Source of the DNA: Euphorbia lathyris | Lineage: Eukaryota > Streptophyta > Magnoliopsida > Malpighiales > Euphorbiaceae | Length of the DNA: 64,000 nt | NCBI RefSeq assembly: GCF_963576675.1 | Contig: NC_088916.1 | Span: 25,457,501 to 25,521,500, forward strand | Direction of reading: 5' to 3' | Shown: one piece after another, positions 1-10,041 of the stretch | Layout: every line of letters starts with the position of its first letter | Position numbering within the stretch: the stretch's first letter is position 1 | The notes under the pieces: generated by a model | Database searches by the model: none | What the model was told of the DNA's origin: nothing | The model's input: only the letters and a program-made list of their open reading frames with translations | Made by a program: the position numbers and the translations under genes

Positions 1-345
1 CGCTTTTACTAAAACATGACTAGTCAAATTCGCTGAACGTTTAATAAAGGAGATAGAGCATAGCTTTAAATCTCGTAATAAATTAATACAATCAGAAATA
101 ATGTCAACTAAATACGAATTGCCTTCTAAACCTATTTGAATTGTCTTGACTATGACGAGACAATCCGACTAAATTTGAATTTTCTCACTAGGACGATGCA
201 TCTTAATCCAACTTAAAGCTTCTTTGATAGTCATGGTTTCGGCTAGCGGAGGACTAAGATTTTCTTGAAAAGCTCTCATCTTAGCTAGAATGCATTCTCC
301 AGAGTGATTACTTGATGATGCCATACATGGAAAAATAACTCTTGA
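1..345 (-). pseudogene. RNase H fragment of an L1-type LINE (LINE-B family)
   Basis: Read on the minus strand, the window edge encodes the C-terminal RNase H domain of a plant LINE. Recognisable parts are an AE...KEALSWIK helix, a DCL.IV block after one in-frame stop near position 167, and a final SFIKRSAN...H block that runs off position 1. The best match inside the window is the RNase H end of LINE-B (5652-6300), which shares KEALSWIK, DCL.IVQALQ and SFVKRSANIAAHSLA. No reverse transcriptase or tail is visible, so this is a remnant whose sense 3' end lies left of the window. The open frame upstream of about 345 has no family resemblance. Confidence 0.7.
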
Positions 346-2533
346 TGCAAGAATTGAAAAGAAAAGAAGAAACTTGTCAAAGGACAAGACAAAACCAAAC
401 TTGTCAAATGACAAGACTCATATCCGTTGAACAGCATGATAGATGAAAGAACTCCAAATTCTCATTTTAATCAACATTAGGCATTCCTCTGCTTTTCTCT
501 CATCTTCATACTCCGTACCTCAAGTCTTTAGTTTATGAGGATGTAAATTTGTACCAGTGTTCCATATTTGTTAAAAGAAACTCGAACTATGTCCGAGTTA
601 ACTCCGTTTATTGATTAAATTTCAACATATAATAGGATGATTTTATGTTGTACACGCTTTAACTCCATGTGGAATTTACGTGATAGGGTATCAGAGATAA
701 TATTACATATACATAAACTGACAACCTATCTTATGATGGTATTTAGCACGTGATTCCTTTGTCACATGTCGTAACTAACTCTAATGGCTTAGAACTTTGA
801 GTCTGTTACTTTGATGTTAATACCTACAATCTCTGGTATGGATGACCAAATTAGACTCACAATATGAACCGTCAGATTATATTCGGATTTTTGAAAACAT
901 GTCGACTCAAGCAGTCATCTTTCCGAACTTGGGGGTGATGGGAACTTGAGAACTTGTGGTATGGTGGTAGATGGGGATTTTGTAGATGCCGTTGGCAAAA
1001 TGTAGGAAGCTCATATGTATCTCAATGTGAAGGAAATTTACAATAGTAATTCTGGATGCTTTGGGATGAATACCCAAGACCTTTAAATAGGGAAAAATCA
1101 AATCATAATCTGCCTAATTCAAATGATTACAATACTTAAAAAATCTCTACGGGGACTACAAATTAAAAATGCAGGAAAAGCAGTCAAATAGGGGCAGTTC
1201 GGGCTGTCACGTCAAGTTGGCCTTCAGATATGAAGGAGGTTGTGTCCTGATGGCTAGCTCGTTGAAATTTTTCGATCAATCAATTCTCTTGACTGAAATC
1301 CCTACAAATCTTCCTAAAACTCACAGAAAATCACATTAAATTGCCACCAAAATCCATTTAATTAATCCACCAAAAATTCCAATTAAATACCGAATCAAAT
1401 TGGCTAATTTTTGGTGAAATGATTATATGAAAATTAGATTTAAAATAAATTTTAATTAAATTTGGTATTCTTTTTATTGAAAATAACATAAATTAAACAT
1501 AAATCTAAAAAAATACTATAAAAGTAAATAAAAATTAAAAATTGATGAAAGAGAGATTAAAACTATAAAAAAAAAATGACACCAAACGACTTAAAATAAT
1601 ACGTCCCAAGTAAAAATTGGGGTCAAATACTCCTATCAAATTGTCAAAGATAATAAAAGTTATTTTTAAACTTTAACTATCAATTTAACCTTTTTACTTT
1701 AATTAGTTTATCAACAAAAGAAAATATATATTTAGTCCAAAATTAGAAAAGAAATTCTAGACTCTTCCTAATGCACTTTTCATACACATTAATTCATAAC
1801 ATTTAAATTTACACTCTCTAAAAAAAATAGTTGGATGGTTGGTAGAGTTTCCGTATATGAAGCTAACTCTATCTAGTAATTTCTAGAATCCATATCAGGA
1901 AAACTATATCATATCATATTCTTTTTTTTTTTTTTGATAAAATCATATCATATTCTTACTCCATCTGCTCCATAACCTAACATCAAATCAATAAAATAAA
2001 ATTACCTGAGTATATATATTCTTATCCCAAGTAAGCAGAAAATATAATATATTCCATATACTGCATGAAAAGAAAATCTCTATTGAGCTACAGTAAATAA
2101 GTATTCGTTTTTTTTATTTGTGGTGATATAAAATTTATTTATATATAGGCAAGCATACTCATACTCATCTCATCTAAATCACGGATATCTTTACCCATTA
2201 AAAAGCAACACATAAAATAAATAAATTATAAATCCAACAAAATATAATTTAATAGACAATCCATAAATTTCATAAATATTTAAATTCAAATATTCTAAGT
2301 CATTCAAATTATCAAAAAAAAAAACACACTAAAAATAATAATAATAAGTTCATTTTGATACAATGATAATATTCATTTTTTCTTCAATTTGGTGTCTGCA
2401 TTCATCAACCTTTAAAAAATAAAATTTATATGTCCAAATATATAGCGGGTACCGAATACCCTAGGATAATCTCATACCTATCGGATACCCATTATGGATA
2501 AAAAAAATTGGATCAAATACCTTTTCATGTAAG
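346..2533. other. AT-rich spacer, no gene seen
   Basis: I see no supported gene here. The stretch from about 500 to 1250 is less AT-rich than its surroundings and could be old retroelement DNA, but no coding motif, LTR pair or primer site was found. From about 1350 to 2500 it is AT-rich with homopolymer runs. Confidence 0.5.
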
Positions 2534-2660
2534 CAGTGGCGGAGCCAGGAATTTAGATTTGAGGGGGCTAATTTTAGGCGTGCGGTTGAGAGTAAATTTT
2601 CAAAGTCCAACCCGTTAGGGCTGGGCAAAAATTTTTTAGCCTCCAACGCATTAAAACTGT
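2534..2660. mobile_element. Single CAGTGGCGGAGCCAGG terminus of a DNA transposon
   Basis: The motif CAGTGGCGGAGCCAGGA is a frequent end of plant non-autonomous TIR elements. The same terminus occurs, in both orientations, around 26024-26746. Here only one end is seen. The partner end was probably lost, or was separated by the LINE-A insertion that begins 150 bp downstream. Confidence 0.45.
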
Positions 2661-2793
2661 AAAAATGTTATCATTTTTTAGAAACTGACGATGAACTAAT
2701 AGAAAATTAAATATGTTTACTCTTTTTTTAATGGTAACGACATAATAAAAATGAATTCAAAAATGTTATCAAAATAAAGAGTCCATTTAAATT

Positions 2794-2817
2794 AAGTTCC
2801 ACCCCTATATAGAGTTT
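2794..2817. repeat. Left target-site duplication of LINE-A (diverged)
   Basis: The block around TTCCACCCCTATATAGAG is repeated with a few changes (CTCCACCCCTATGTGCAAG) at 5549-5574, directly after the A-rich tail of LINE-A. The two copies bracket the LINE exactly, as expected for target-primed insertion. Confidence 0.7.
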
Positions 2818-3440
2818 CTGACATAAGACATAGGCTGGAGACGCCCAGTCTCCAAATGATTTAATATTAAACGACTCAGAAAGTCCTCAGCCAAGCAAAA
2901 GAGGATTGGAGAAAGAGGATCTCCTTACCGAAGCCCCTGGAACAACGAAAATAACCTTTAGGGGCCCCATTAATCATAATGGAAATTCTAGACGAGATGA
3001 AAATATTAAGAATAAGGTCTCGAAATTCCACCGAGAAACCAAACGCCTCTAGAACTTCCAAAATGAAATTCCAATCCATAGTGTCAAATGCCTTTTTTAT
3101 GTCAATTTTAATTGCCATATTCCCACCGAAACATTTTTTATCCATGACATTTACCCTCTCAGAGGCAGTGGCAATACAGTGATGAATATTACGACCCCTA
3201 ATAAAACCAAATTGATTCAAAGATGTAATTCTAGCGGCAGTAGAAGCAAGGCGGTCAGCAATGATTTTGGTGATTATTTTGAAAACAAAATTGCCCAAGA
3301 CAATAGGACGATATTTGTCAATAGTTAGAGCCCCCTCCACTTTGGGAATCAAAACCATAAGATTTGAATTCAACCCTGGGTGCATAAAACCTGTAACAAA
3401 GAAACTTTCCACAGCAGCACAAACATCTGAAGCTTTTTTT
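2818..3440 (-). pseudogene. Inverted reverse transcriptase segment of LINE-A
   Basis: On the minus strand this encodes the fingers and palm region of a LINE RT. It includes PGLNSNLMVLIPKVEG, the YRPIVLGNF block, GFIRGRNIHHCIA, an AIKIDIKKAFDTMDW block with the first catalytic aspartate, and MINGAPKGYF. A one-base shift near 2935 moves the GDPLSPILF motif into another frame. The match to LINE-D continues through LSR and PMSY to about 2820, next to the target duplication, so this end is the true insertion boundary and not later decay. Confidence 0.85.
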
Positions 3441-5330
3441 GACCAAAGAATTACTCCTACTCGCGCTCGCATGTTAGCTGAGATTATAGGTTTTAAAATT
3501 AGTTCGCTTCCTTTTTCTTACCTTGGTGTTCCTCTGTTTCGAGGAACCCCAAGAAATAGGTTGTTGAAACCAATTGTAGACAGAATTATTTTAAAATTCA
3601 GTAACTGGAAAGGGAAGTTACTCTCGATGGCTGGGCGGTTAACTCTAATTAAATCAGTGATTTCCAGTTCAGTTCTACATTCTTTTTCAATTTATAAATG
3701 GCCTCCTGACCTGCTGAACTTTTAAAAAAGATGCACTTTGAATTTCCTTTGATCGGGCTCAGTGAATGAAAAGAAGCTTGTCATCCCCTCTTGGAATTTA
3801 TGTTGTAAACCCATTGCTGAAGGAGGTTTGGGTGTAAAAGACTTTGCAGATATGAACATTGCCATGCTGGGCAAATTTTGTTGGGATTTAATCTCCTTAG
3901 ATAATTTTCCAATGGGGATTTTGAAGAAACGTTTTCTAAGTAAGATGGGGGGGTCCTCGATCCACACCTATTGGCTCCTCGGTTTGGTCATCCGCTAGGA
4001 GTTGTTTTTCTTTTGTCTTGCAAAAATCTTCTTGGTGGATTGGCGTACACTCAAAGCTCAATTTCTGGTTTAGTTCTTGGATCTACCCAACGGTTGCTGA
4101 ACGTTTGAATATTTGTGATGATACTGAGCTTTGTGGCGATTCAGTTTTAAATTATTATGGCAGTTCTGGTTGGTCGAATCTCCCGACTGAGGTGAAAGAT
4201 TTTAGGGGTGATATTGAAGATATCAAGGGAGGTTTTGACTCCGAAGATGTGTGCTTCTGGAAGACTGATCGAAAGGGCGTTTTTTCGGTCAGAAGTCTTT
4301 ACAAATTGATTCGGGGGGTTCAGCCTGAGGTGTCTTGGAAAAACTTCATCTGGAAAAGCTTCTTGCCACCGTCTCGTTCTCTTATCTGTTGGAGAGCAAT
4401 TTTGAACAAGCTCCCAACTCATGATTTAATCTGTGCAAGAGGTTAGATTTTAATTTCACGGTGTGAACTCTGTCGTCTTAATTTAGAAAGTCATGACCAT
4501 CTTTTTGTGAGCTGTATCTTCTCGACCCAAATCTGGAACGCTATTTTTTCTTTGTTTGGTCTGCGACTTGGAGTTTTTGACAGTCTCAACTCTCTTTTGG
4601 CGTGTTTTCAATCACAAAAATTCAGTCCTCAACTCTTAGACATCTGGGCGTCTGCATTTGTAAACACAATTTGGTTAATTTGGAAGGCCAGAAATCGGGC
4701 CATCTTTGATTCTATTGAACCAAATATAGCTGTCATTTTGCGGGACCTTTGGAGCGCTCTTCGTGAGGTGCAATTTGGAAACAAAGGAGTTATGTTTCAT
4801 TCAGCTAAGGATCACCATGTTTTGTCGCAACTCTCTTTACTTGGCCGCCCTCCTCTCGCACCCTCTTGCGTGGAAGTTATTTGGCGTCCTCCACTGCCAG
4901 GTTGGATCAAAGTAAATTTAGATGGATCTGTGGCTGATAATTTAGCAGGGGCAGGTGGAATTTTCAGAAACTGCAGAGGCTTTTCGCATGGTGCTTTTGC
5001 GATGCCGTTTAGCATTTGTCTCCCTTTTGAGGTGGAATTACAGGGTGTTATGCAGTCCATTCGTATGGCTTGGGATAAAGGTTGGAAGAAGCTTTGGATT
5101 GAATCTGATTCAAGCTATGTTGTTAATTTGCTAAAATCAAGATCCAAGACTGTACCTTGGCGTTTCTGACAAGATTGGATGCTTTGCCTTTCCCTTGTGT
5201 CCCAAATGACAATTTTTGTTTCGCATATTTTTAGAGAATGAAATAGGGTGGAAGATTCCTTAGCTAACCATGGTAGATCTTCTTCTTCATTGATTTCATG
5301 GAATTCCTCGCCTTCCTTCTGCTCACATCT
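3430..5330 (+). pseudogene. ORF2 C-terminal half of LINE-A (RT end, zinc-binding region, RNase H)
   Basis: In order: LPFSYLGVPLFRG and GRLTLIKSV (RT thumb, 3470-3720); a frameshift at about 3724; KPIAEGGLGVKDF (about 3800-3870); another shift near 3990; the RVT zinc-binding region with FSVRSLYKLI and PPSRSLICWRAIL up to a stop at 4444; and RNase H with NLDGS, FRNCRGF and ESDS blocks (about 4900-5165). A stop occurs at 5167, after which the final HIF.E helix continues in another frame to about 5300. The order matches LINE-D throughout. It cannot encode one protein. Confidence 0.85.
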
Positions 5331-5548
5331 TATGTCTGATGACTTGGCGGGACTGCCCCAGTTTCGATTCCGCTAGTCTGTATGTATTTCATTTCACTTT
5401 TTTGTTTGTCCTTTATTATTTATTTTGTACGGATCTTCTCTTCTCTTTTAATAATATTTTGGGCTCGACTCCATTTGATTCGAAGTGTGCTAACCTTGTT
5501 AGGATGCTTTGGTTCTTTTGGGTTGACCTCCAAGTCTTCAATTAAAAA

Positions 5549-5574
5549 AAGCTCCACCCCTATGTGCAAGGTTT
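5549..5574. repeat. Right target-site duplication of LINE-A
   Basis: Diverged copy of the block at 2794-2817, placed immediately after the A-rich tail. The core CCACCCCTAT is identical in both. Confidence 0.7.
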
Positions 5575-5612
5575 AGATAATTCCATTAGAATCATATACT
5601 ATCCGCAAAACT

Positions 5613-5629
5613 CATATATTACCATCTTT
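5613..5629. repeat. Target-site duplication of LINE-B, 3' side
   Basis: The 17-bp sequence CATATATTACCATCTTT occurs here and, identical, at 22885-22901. The two copies bracket LINE-B together with the copia element nested in it. Confidence 0.9.
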
Positions 5630-5651
5630 TTTTTTGAAAGAATCAATTAAA

Positions 5652-6723
5652 TTAGTGGGCCAAATCGGCCAAAAGAACATCGGTCAAAAAAGGAGGAGGG
5701 CATGCCCACTCCTTACGAACAGACACCGACACAACCGCTCGAGCTAAACTATGGGCCGCTATGTTTGCTGAACGTTTTACAAAAGAGATTGTAACTGAAC
5801 CTATCTCTTGTAATAAAGCAAAAATAAATGAAAGAATATCCGAAAGATAAGAGTTATGAAATTGCTGACTCTGAAGAGCTTGAACGATAGAAAGGCAATC
5901 CGTACGAATATCAATGTTTCGGAGATTGCTTTCTTTTATCCATGAGAGCGCTTCCTTCAGTGCAAGTGCCTCTGCCAATACTGGTTCATATAGACTCTCC
6001 AAAGCTCCATGGAATGCATAGATGCATCTCCCTGTAGAGTCACGTACAATGAATCCAATGGAGATGTAACCTGCCTCCTCGAATGAGCCTGCATCGACAT
6101 TACACGCTAGGAATCCTTCATCCGGATGGAGCCAATTAGTTGGAACTGTCGTTGCAATCTGCTGCTGCTGAGTGTTCCATACTTCCTTGGCTATCAACCA
6201 TTCCCGCAGTTCATTACGGATCCGCAACATTACTCCTCTAGCGCTGCACCAGTCAGGAGTCCAAACTACTTCGTTTCTGTGCTTCCAAATTTCCCAGACA
6301 CCCACTACAACTTCCCGTGTCACCTCACATCTGTTGTTTGCGAGAAAAGCCTTGAACCAGTCCACAAAGTCCGTAATTGACGACATCCTCTCGTCTCCAA
6401 ATAAGAGTACCCATACCCTTTTAGTGAAGTCACATTCAACCGCGAGGTGCTGCTCGGTTTCGTCTTCCACTCCACATACCGGACATATGTTCAATAAGTT
6501 GCTATGTCTTAATGCCAGATTATGCTTAGTGGGCAGTGTTTTCGACACTAATCTCCAAACACAGTTCTTAATTTTAGGTGCAACATCCAGCCGCCAAATA
6601 TGTTTCCAAAAGTTTTGCAGACCTGGGCTATCATCAGTGAGCTCTCCTGTACTTAACCTGTAGCCGCTGCGAACTGTATAGTTTCCTCGCGCCTCCGGAC
6701 CCCAAAACCATCCATCTTCTTGT
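5652..6723 (-). pseudogene. ORF2 C-terminal part of LINE-B (zinc-binding region and RNase H)
   Basis: This is the 3' third of LINE-B ORF2, cut from the rest by the copia insertion. It begins within a GYRLSTGEL region and continues through the RVT zinc-binding segment (KNCVWRLVSKTLPTKHN, CPVCGVEDETEQHLAVECD) into RNase H. RNase H blocks are CNVDAGS (first catalytic Asp), AEALALKEALSW (catalytic Glu), RTDCLSIV (Asp) and the NIAAHSLA helix near the C terminus. The frame is open over the whole segment. Codons to the right of 6723 in this frame come from the copia LTR, so the apparent N terminus near 6770 is an artefact of the insertion. Confidence 0.88.
6719..6723. repeat. 5-bp target duplication of the copia element (left)
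   Basis: CTTGT precedes the 5' LTR and is repeated at 18632-18636 after the 3' LTR, as expected for an integrase-mediated insertion. Confidence 0.92.
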
Positions 6724-7849
6724 TGTTGAAACACCTTTCCACAAGATTTTGATTTGACAAAATCATCCATGATTAAGAGACAATTAAATTTAAGTGCTTT
6801 GATTTAATTGTACTAATCTGTTTGTTCAATGTTGAGTATAAACTTAAATACAAAAAGATATAAAAAAGTAAGACAGGACGAAGTCAGCATAAGATCAAAG
6901 AACAAGTTGAGTAGAATCGAACTCAGTATCAAAGAATTGAAGCCTGAAGTTCAACGAAGCTAAGTGAAATGGAACTCAGCATCAGGAGCCTTCTGAAGAA
7001 TTGTCTTGCAAAACAAAGCTGACAAAAAGGGAACTCAGCATAGAAGTCAACAACAAATGAAGACAACGAATAAAGCTGAGTAATCTTCAGGACAGCATGA
7101 GAGATTCATTCACTAGAAGACAAGTTTTGCAAACCTTCTGCACCAATAATTGAATCCTCGGAATTACGCAAAAGACACATTCCGAGATGCATGGGTCAAT
7201 GGATTATTGCTAAAAGACAGCTGCCACAAAAAGACAACGTCTGCAGGAAGAAGACAAGTCTGACGTCTGAAGAAATCAGAGGACAGGATTGGCCTGCAAA
7301 ACCTGAAGCTGACCAGAAGCTGTCTCCTAAAAGAGCCGTTTTGGACTTAACGGCTAAATCATTTCAAATGATCCACCTCTAGATTTTTGTCTATATAAGG
7401 ACAATCAAAATCCTTGGATCATTGCTGAATAACAAGAAGAAAAATACAAGAGAGAAAAATACAAGTTCAAAGCACTCAAAAACAAGAAAGAGATCTTACA
7501 CCCATTTTCTATTCCTGTGTAAATGCTAGATTGATTATTTGTAATCATCTAAAGTGTTCTTCATTTGAAAAAGAACAAATTGTATCAATCGTGATTTTGA
7601 GAGTGTTGTGCTGAGTGCTTGGTTGTAAACACTCAGTGGTAGAGAAATCTAAGTACCGGGTTGTGGTGCTTAGTAGGAGTTGAGTAGAAGAATAGAGGAC
7701 GGTACTCTTGCATATTCAACTGCCTGTAATCGGTTTGTGCTCTACCCTTAAAGAGCTCATTATTGGATTCTAAAAGTCCGGAGGACTCTGGGGACTGGAC
7801 GTAGGCAGAGAGGCCGAACCAGGATAAGTGATACTGAGTAACTTCTAAA

Positions 7850-7906
<57 letters not shown>

Positions 7907-8194
7907 TTGTGTTGATTGTTATATTTACTCAGCATATAAACTGTAAGAAGCTGGTACTGAGTAAATTGGAGTGTTGAGTTGGAAACTGACCACACTAGTG
8001 TTAATTCCCAACTCTCAAGTAAAACAGTCTTAGTCAGCATCTGACTAAAGCTGTCTTACGCTAAGTTCAACCAAGCTAACCAAAGGTTAGATAATCAACT
8101 CATCAAAATAATTAAGTCAGCAGGATAAATTAGCGAAAAAGTTATATTAGTTCCTAACCCCCCCCCCCCTGGAACTAATCACACGGGACCAACA
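6724..8194 (+). repeat. 5' LTR of the copia element
   Basis: Begins TGTTGAAACACC and ends GGGACCAACA. It contains a TATATAAG promoter element at 7392-7399, an (AT)n(GT)n microsatellite at about 7853-7904, and a C-tract at about 8159-8169. It matches the 3' LTR over its full length. Confidence 0.95.
7392..7399 (+). promoter_or_regulatory. TATA box of the copia 5' LTR
   Basis: TATATAAG lies in the middle of the LTR. The same motif is at 17822-17829 in the 3' LTR. Transcription would be expected to start roughly 25-35 nt downstream; that position is inferred. Confidence 0.6.
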
Positions 8195-8196
8195 AG

Positions 8197-8208
8197 TGGT
8201 ATCAGAGC
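8197..8208 (+). other. Primer-binding site for initiator tRNA-Met
   Basis: TGGTATCAGAGC follows the 5' LTR after two bases. It is complementary to the 3' end of plant initiator tRNA-Met, the usual primer of plant copia elements. Confidence 0.92.
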
Positions 8209-8256
8209 CTAAGCTCACTACTCAAAGATATAACTATCTTGAGCGGATCCCCATAA

Positions 8257-9999
8257 ATGGCTGAGAACAGCACTCGTTTCCTTCCAGGGAACCAAACAAC
8301 ACAGATACTCCCTGAGGGATTATCTATTAGTCGGCCTCCCCTATTCTTTGGATCCAACTATACATTCTGGAAGAATAGGATGAAGAACTTTATCCAAGCC
8401 ACAAACATGAGTGTATGGCTTGCAATTGTTCAAGGCCCATACGTGCCATATAAAACTGTTGACAATGAGAAAGTTGTTAAGAGTGAGTCTGAGTGGTCAG
8501 AAGATGACCTCAGAAAACTTCAAAACAATACTTCGGCTATCAATATGCTTCACTGTGCTCTAGATGCTGCAGAATACAATAAAATATTAGATTGCGAGTC
8601 AGCACAGGAGATATGGAAAAAGCTCGAGGTGACTTACGAAGGCACAAGCAAAGTCAAAGAGTCAAAGGTGAATCAACACATGAGATTGTATGAGCTGTTC
8701 GAAATGAACAACAACGAGGACATCTCCAGCATGAATGCTAGATTCACTAATATCATAAATGAGCTAAAAAGACTCGGCAAGAACTTCACCGAAGAAGAAC
8801 AAGTGAAGAAAATTTTGAGAAGCTTACCCAAGAGCTGGCAAGCTAAGAAAACTGCAGTAGAAGAAGCTCAGGACCTGACTACATACAAGTATGATGAGCT
8901 AATCGGATCTCTGCTGACTCATGAGATCTCCATGCAAAACTTTGAAGCTAAAGAGAAAGAAAAGTCAGAAGACAAGAAACAAAAATCACTTGTTATGAAA
9001 GCTGACTCGACTGAAGCTGGCTCATCAGACGATGAGGAGATGGCCATGTTTACACGAAAAATGAAGAAGCTGTTTAGGAAAAATGAAAAGAACAGCAGAA
9101 GGCCATTCAGAAAAAATGACAGATACAAAGCTGAGTCCAGTGACAAATACAAGAAGGACAGCTCCAAATCTGTCACATGTTTTGAGTGCCACCAAACTGG
9201 GCACATCAAGTCAAGCTACCCAAACCTCAAAAGAGATAAGAAGGGAAACAAGAAAGCAATGGTAGAAATATGGAGTGACAGTGATGAGTCAACATCATCC
9301 GAAGCTGATGCAAATGAAACGGCAAACATATGCTTCATGGCCGATGATGCTGATCACTCTCAATCTGAGCAAGCTGACCTCTCTGATGAAACTGGCCAGG
9401 AGGAACACAACCATGAGGTAACATCCTTACTCTTGCTTAGAAATGAGATGGTGAATGCCCTGAGTGATTTATATACGCTAACTAAGAAATGTAACAAGAA
9501 AATAAAATCACTCAGCAGGTGGTGTGACGAGATTGAAGAAGTCAAGTTGAGTGACCTCCGATATCTCCTCCAAGACAACTCAGATTTACATAGTAATATG
9601 GAAATAATGCATAAGTTTGTCACGGAGGTCCAATCTGAGTCAAAGAAACTAAGAAAGGACGTTACAACCTTACAGAGTCAAATAAAAGGCTCAAATAAAA
9701 ATAAAACCCATGCTGAGTACCCAAGTACTAGTCAGCATAAACAGTTCACTCAGTGTGACTGTTGCGGGAAAAAGGGTCACACAAGAGAAGTGTGCTGGTA
9801 CAATAAGCGGACTGTCCAATGTGACTTCTGCGGAAAGAGAGGATATACCACAAAGGTATGTTGGCATGCTCAGCACAGCAATGCTGACCACCCCCAAAGG
9901 GTAATTCATTATGACTTTTGTGGCAAAAGTGGCCACACTATCAAAGTATGCCGTCACAAATTAAAATATGACTTTGCACCTGTTTATGCTAACAAATGA
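8257..9999 (+). CDS. gag: Copia Gag polyprotein with four zinc-knuckle-like motifs
   Basis: 580 residues from an ATG 62 nt after the PBS. Gag forms the virus-like particle that packages the element RNA in the cytoplasm. Residues about 60-200 resemble the UBN2-type copia Gag domain (MSVWLAI near the start, EIWKKLEVTYEG, then RLYELFEMNNNE and EQVKKILRSLPKSW). A lysine-rich stretch leads to a CCHC-like motif near residue 307 (CFECHQTGH, last Cys replaced by Tyr). Three more lie near 500-560: one canonical (CX2CX4HX4C), one with His to Tyr, one with the first Cys to Tyr. A coiled-coil-like region lies between. The frame stops at TGA 9997, just before a GPKxxWVPK stretch that normally continues into protease, so this stop probably truncates an original Gag-Pol fusion. 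Confidence 0.9.
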   Translation: MAENSTRFLPGNQTTQILPEGLSISRPPLFFGSNYTFWKNRMKNFIQATNMSVWLAIVQGPYVPYKTVDNEKVVKSESEWSEDDLRKLQNNTSAINMLHCALDAAEYNKILDCESAQEIWKKLEVTYEGTSKVKESKVNQHMRLYELFEMNNNEDISSMNARFTNIINELKRLGKNFTEEEQVKKILRSLPKSWQAKKTAVEEAQDLTTYKYDELIGSLLTHEISMQNFEAKEKEKSEDKKQKSLVMKADSTEAGSSDDEEMAMFTRKMKKLFRKNEKNSRRPFRKNDRYKAESSDKYKKDSSKSVTCFECHQTGHIKSSYPNLKRDKKGNKKAMVEIWSDSDESTSSEADANETANICFMADDADHSQSEQADLSDETGQEEHNHEVTSLLLLRNEMVNALSDLYTLTKKCNKKIKSLSRWCDEIEEVKLSDLRYLLQDNSDLHSNMEIMHKFVTEVQSESKKLRKDVTTLQSQIKGSNKNKTHAEYPSTSQHKQFTQCDCCGKKGHTREVCWYNKRTVQCDFCGKRGYTTKVCWHAQHSNADHPQRVIHYDFCGKSGHTIKVCRHKLKYDFAPVYANK

Positions 10000-10041
10000 G
10001 GACCCAAAAGGAATTGGGTACCTAAAAATGAATAGTCTAAA

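Larger units (their letters stand above)
2818..5548 (+). mobile_element. LINE-A: 5'-truncated, internally inverted L1-type LINE
   Basis: The element has two parts. The left part (2818 to about 3440) carries reverse transcriptase sequence on the minus strand. The right part (about 3430-5548) carries the rest of ORF2 on the plus strand: the end of RT, the RVT zinc-binding region, RNase H, a 3' UTR and a short A tail at 5543-5550. At the junction the 5' ends of both pieces meet. Compared with LINE-D, about 70 codons between them are missing, including the FADD catalytic motif. This is the arrangement expected from twin priming. A diverged target duplication flanks it. It is a dead copy with several frameshifts, of the same family as LINE-D (39650-42898). 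Confidence 0.85.

Noticed and set aside
907..1101. 64-codon minus-strand frame in the left spacer
   Set aside because: No motif, no splice context and no conserved neighbour; chance frame.
2461..2646. 61-codon minus-strand frame
   Set aside because: Lies across the CAGTGGCGGAGCCAGG transposon end; similar frames appear at such ends in general.
7633..8040. 135-codon minus-strand frame in the 5' LTR
   Set aside because: Created by the dinucleotide microsatellite (runs of Thr-His and Tyr-Ile) within an LTR.
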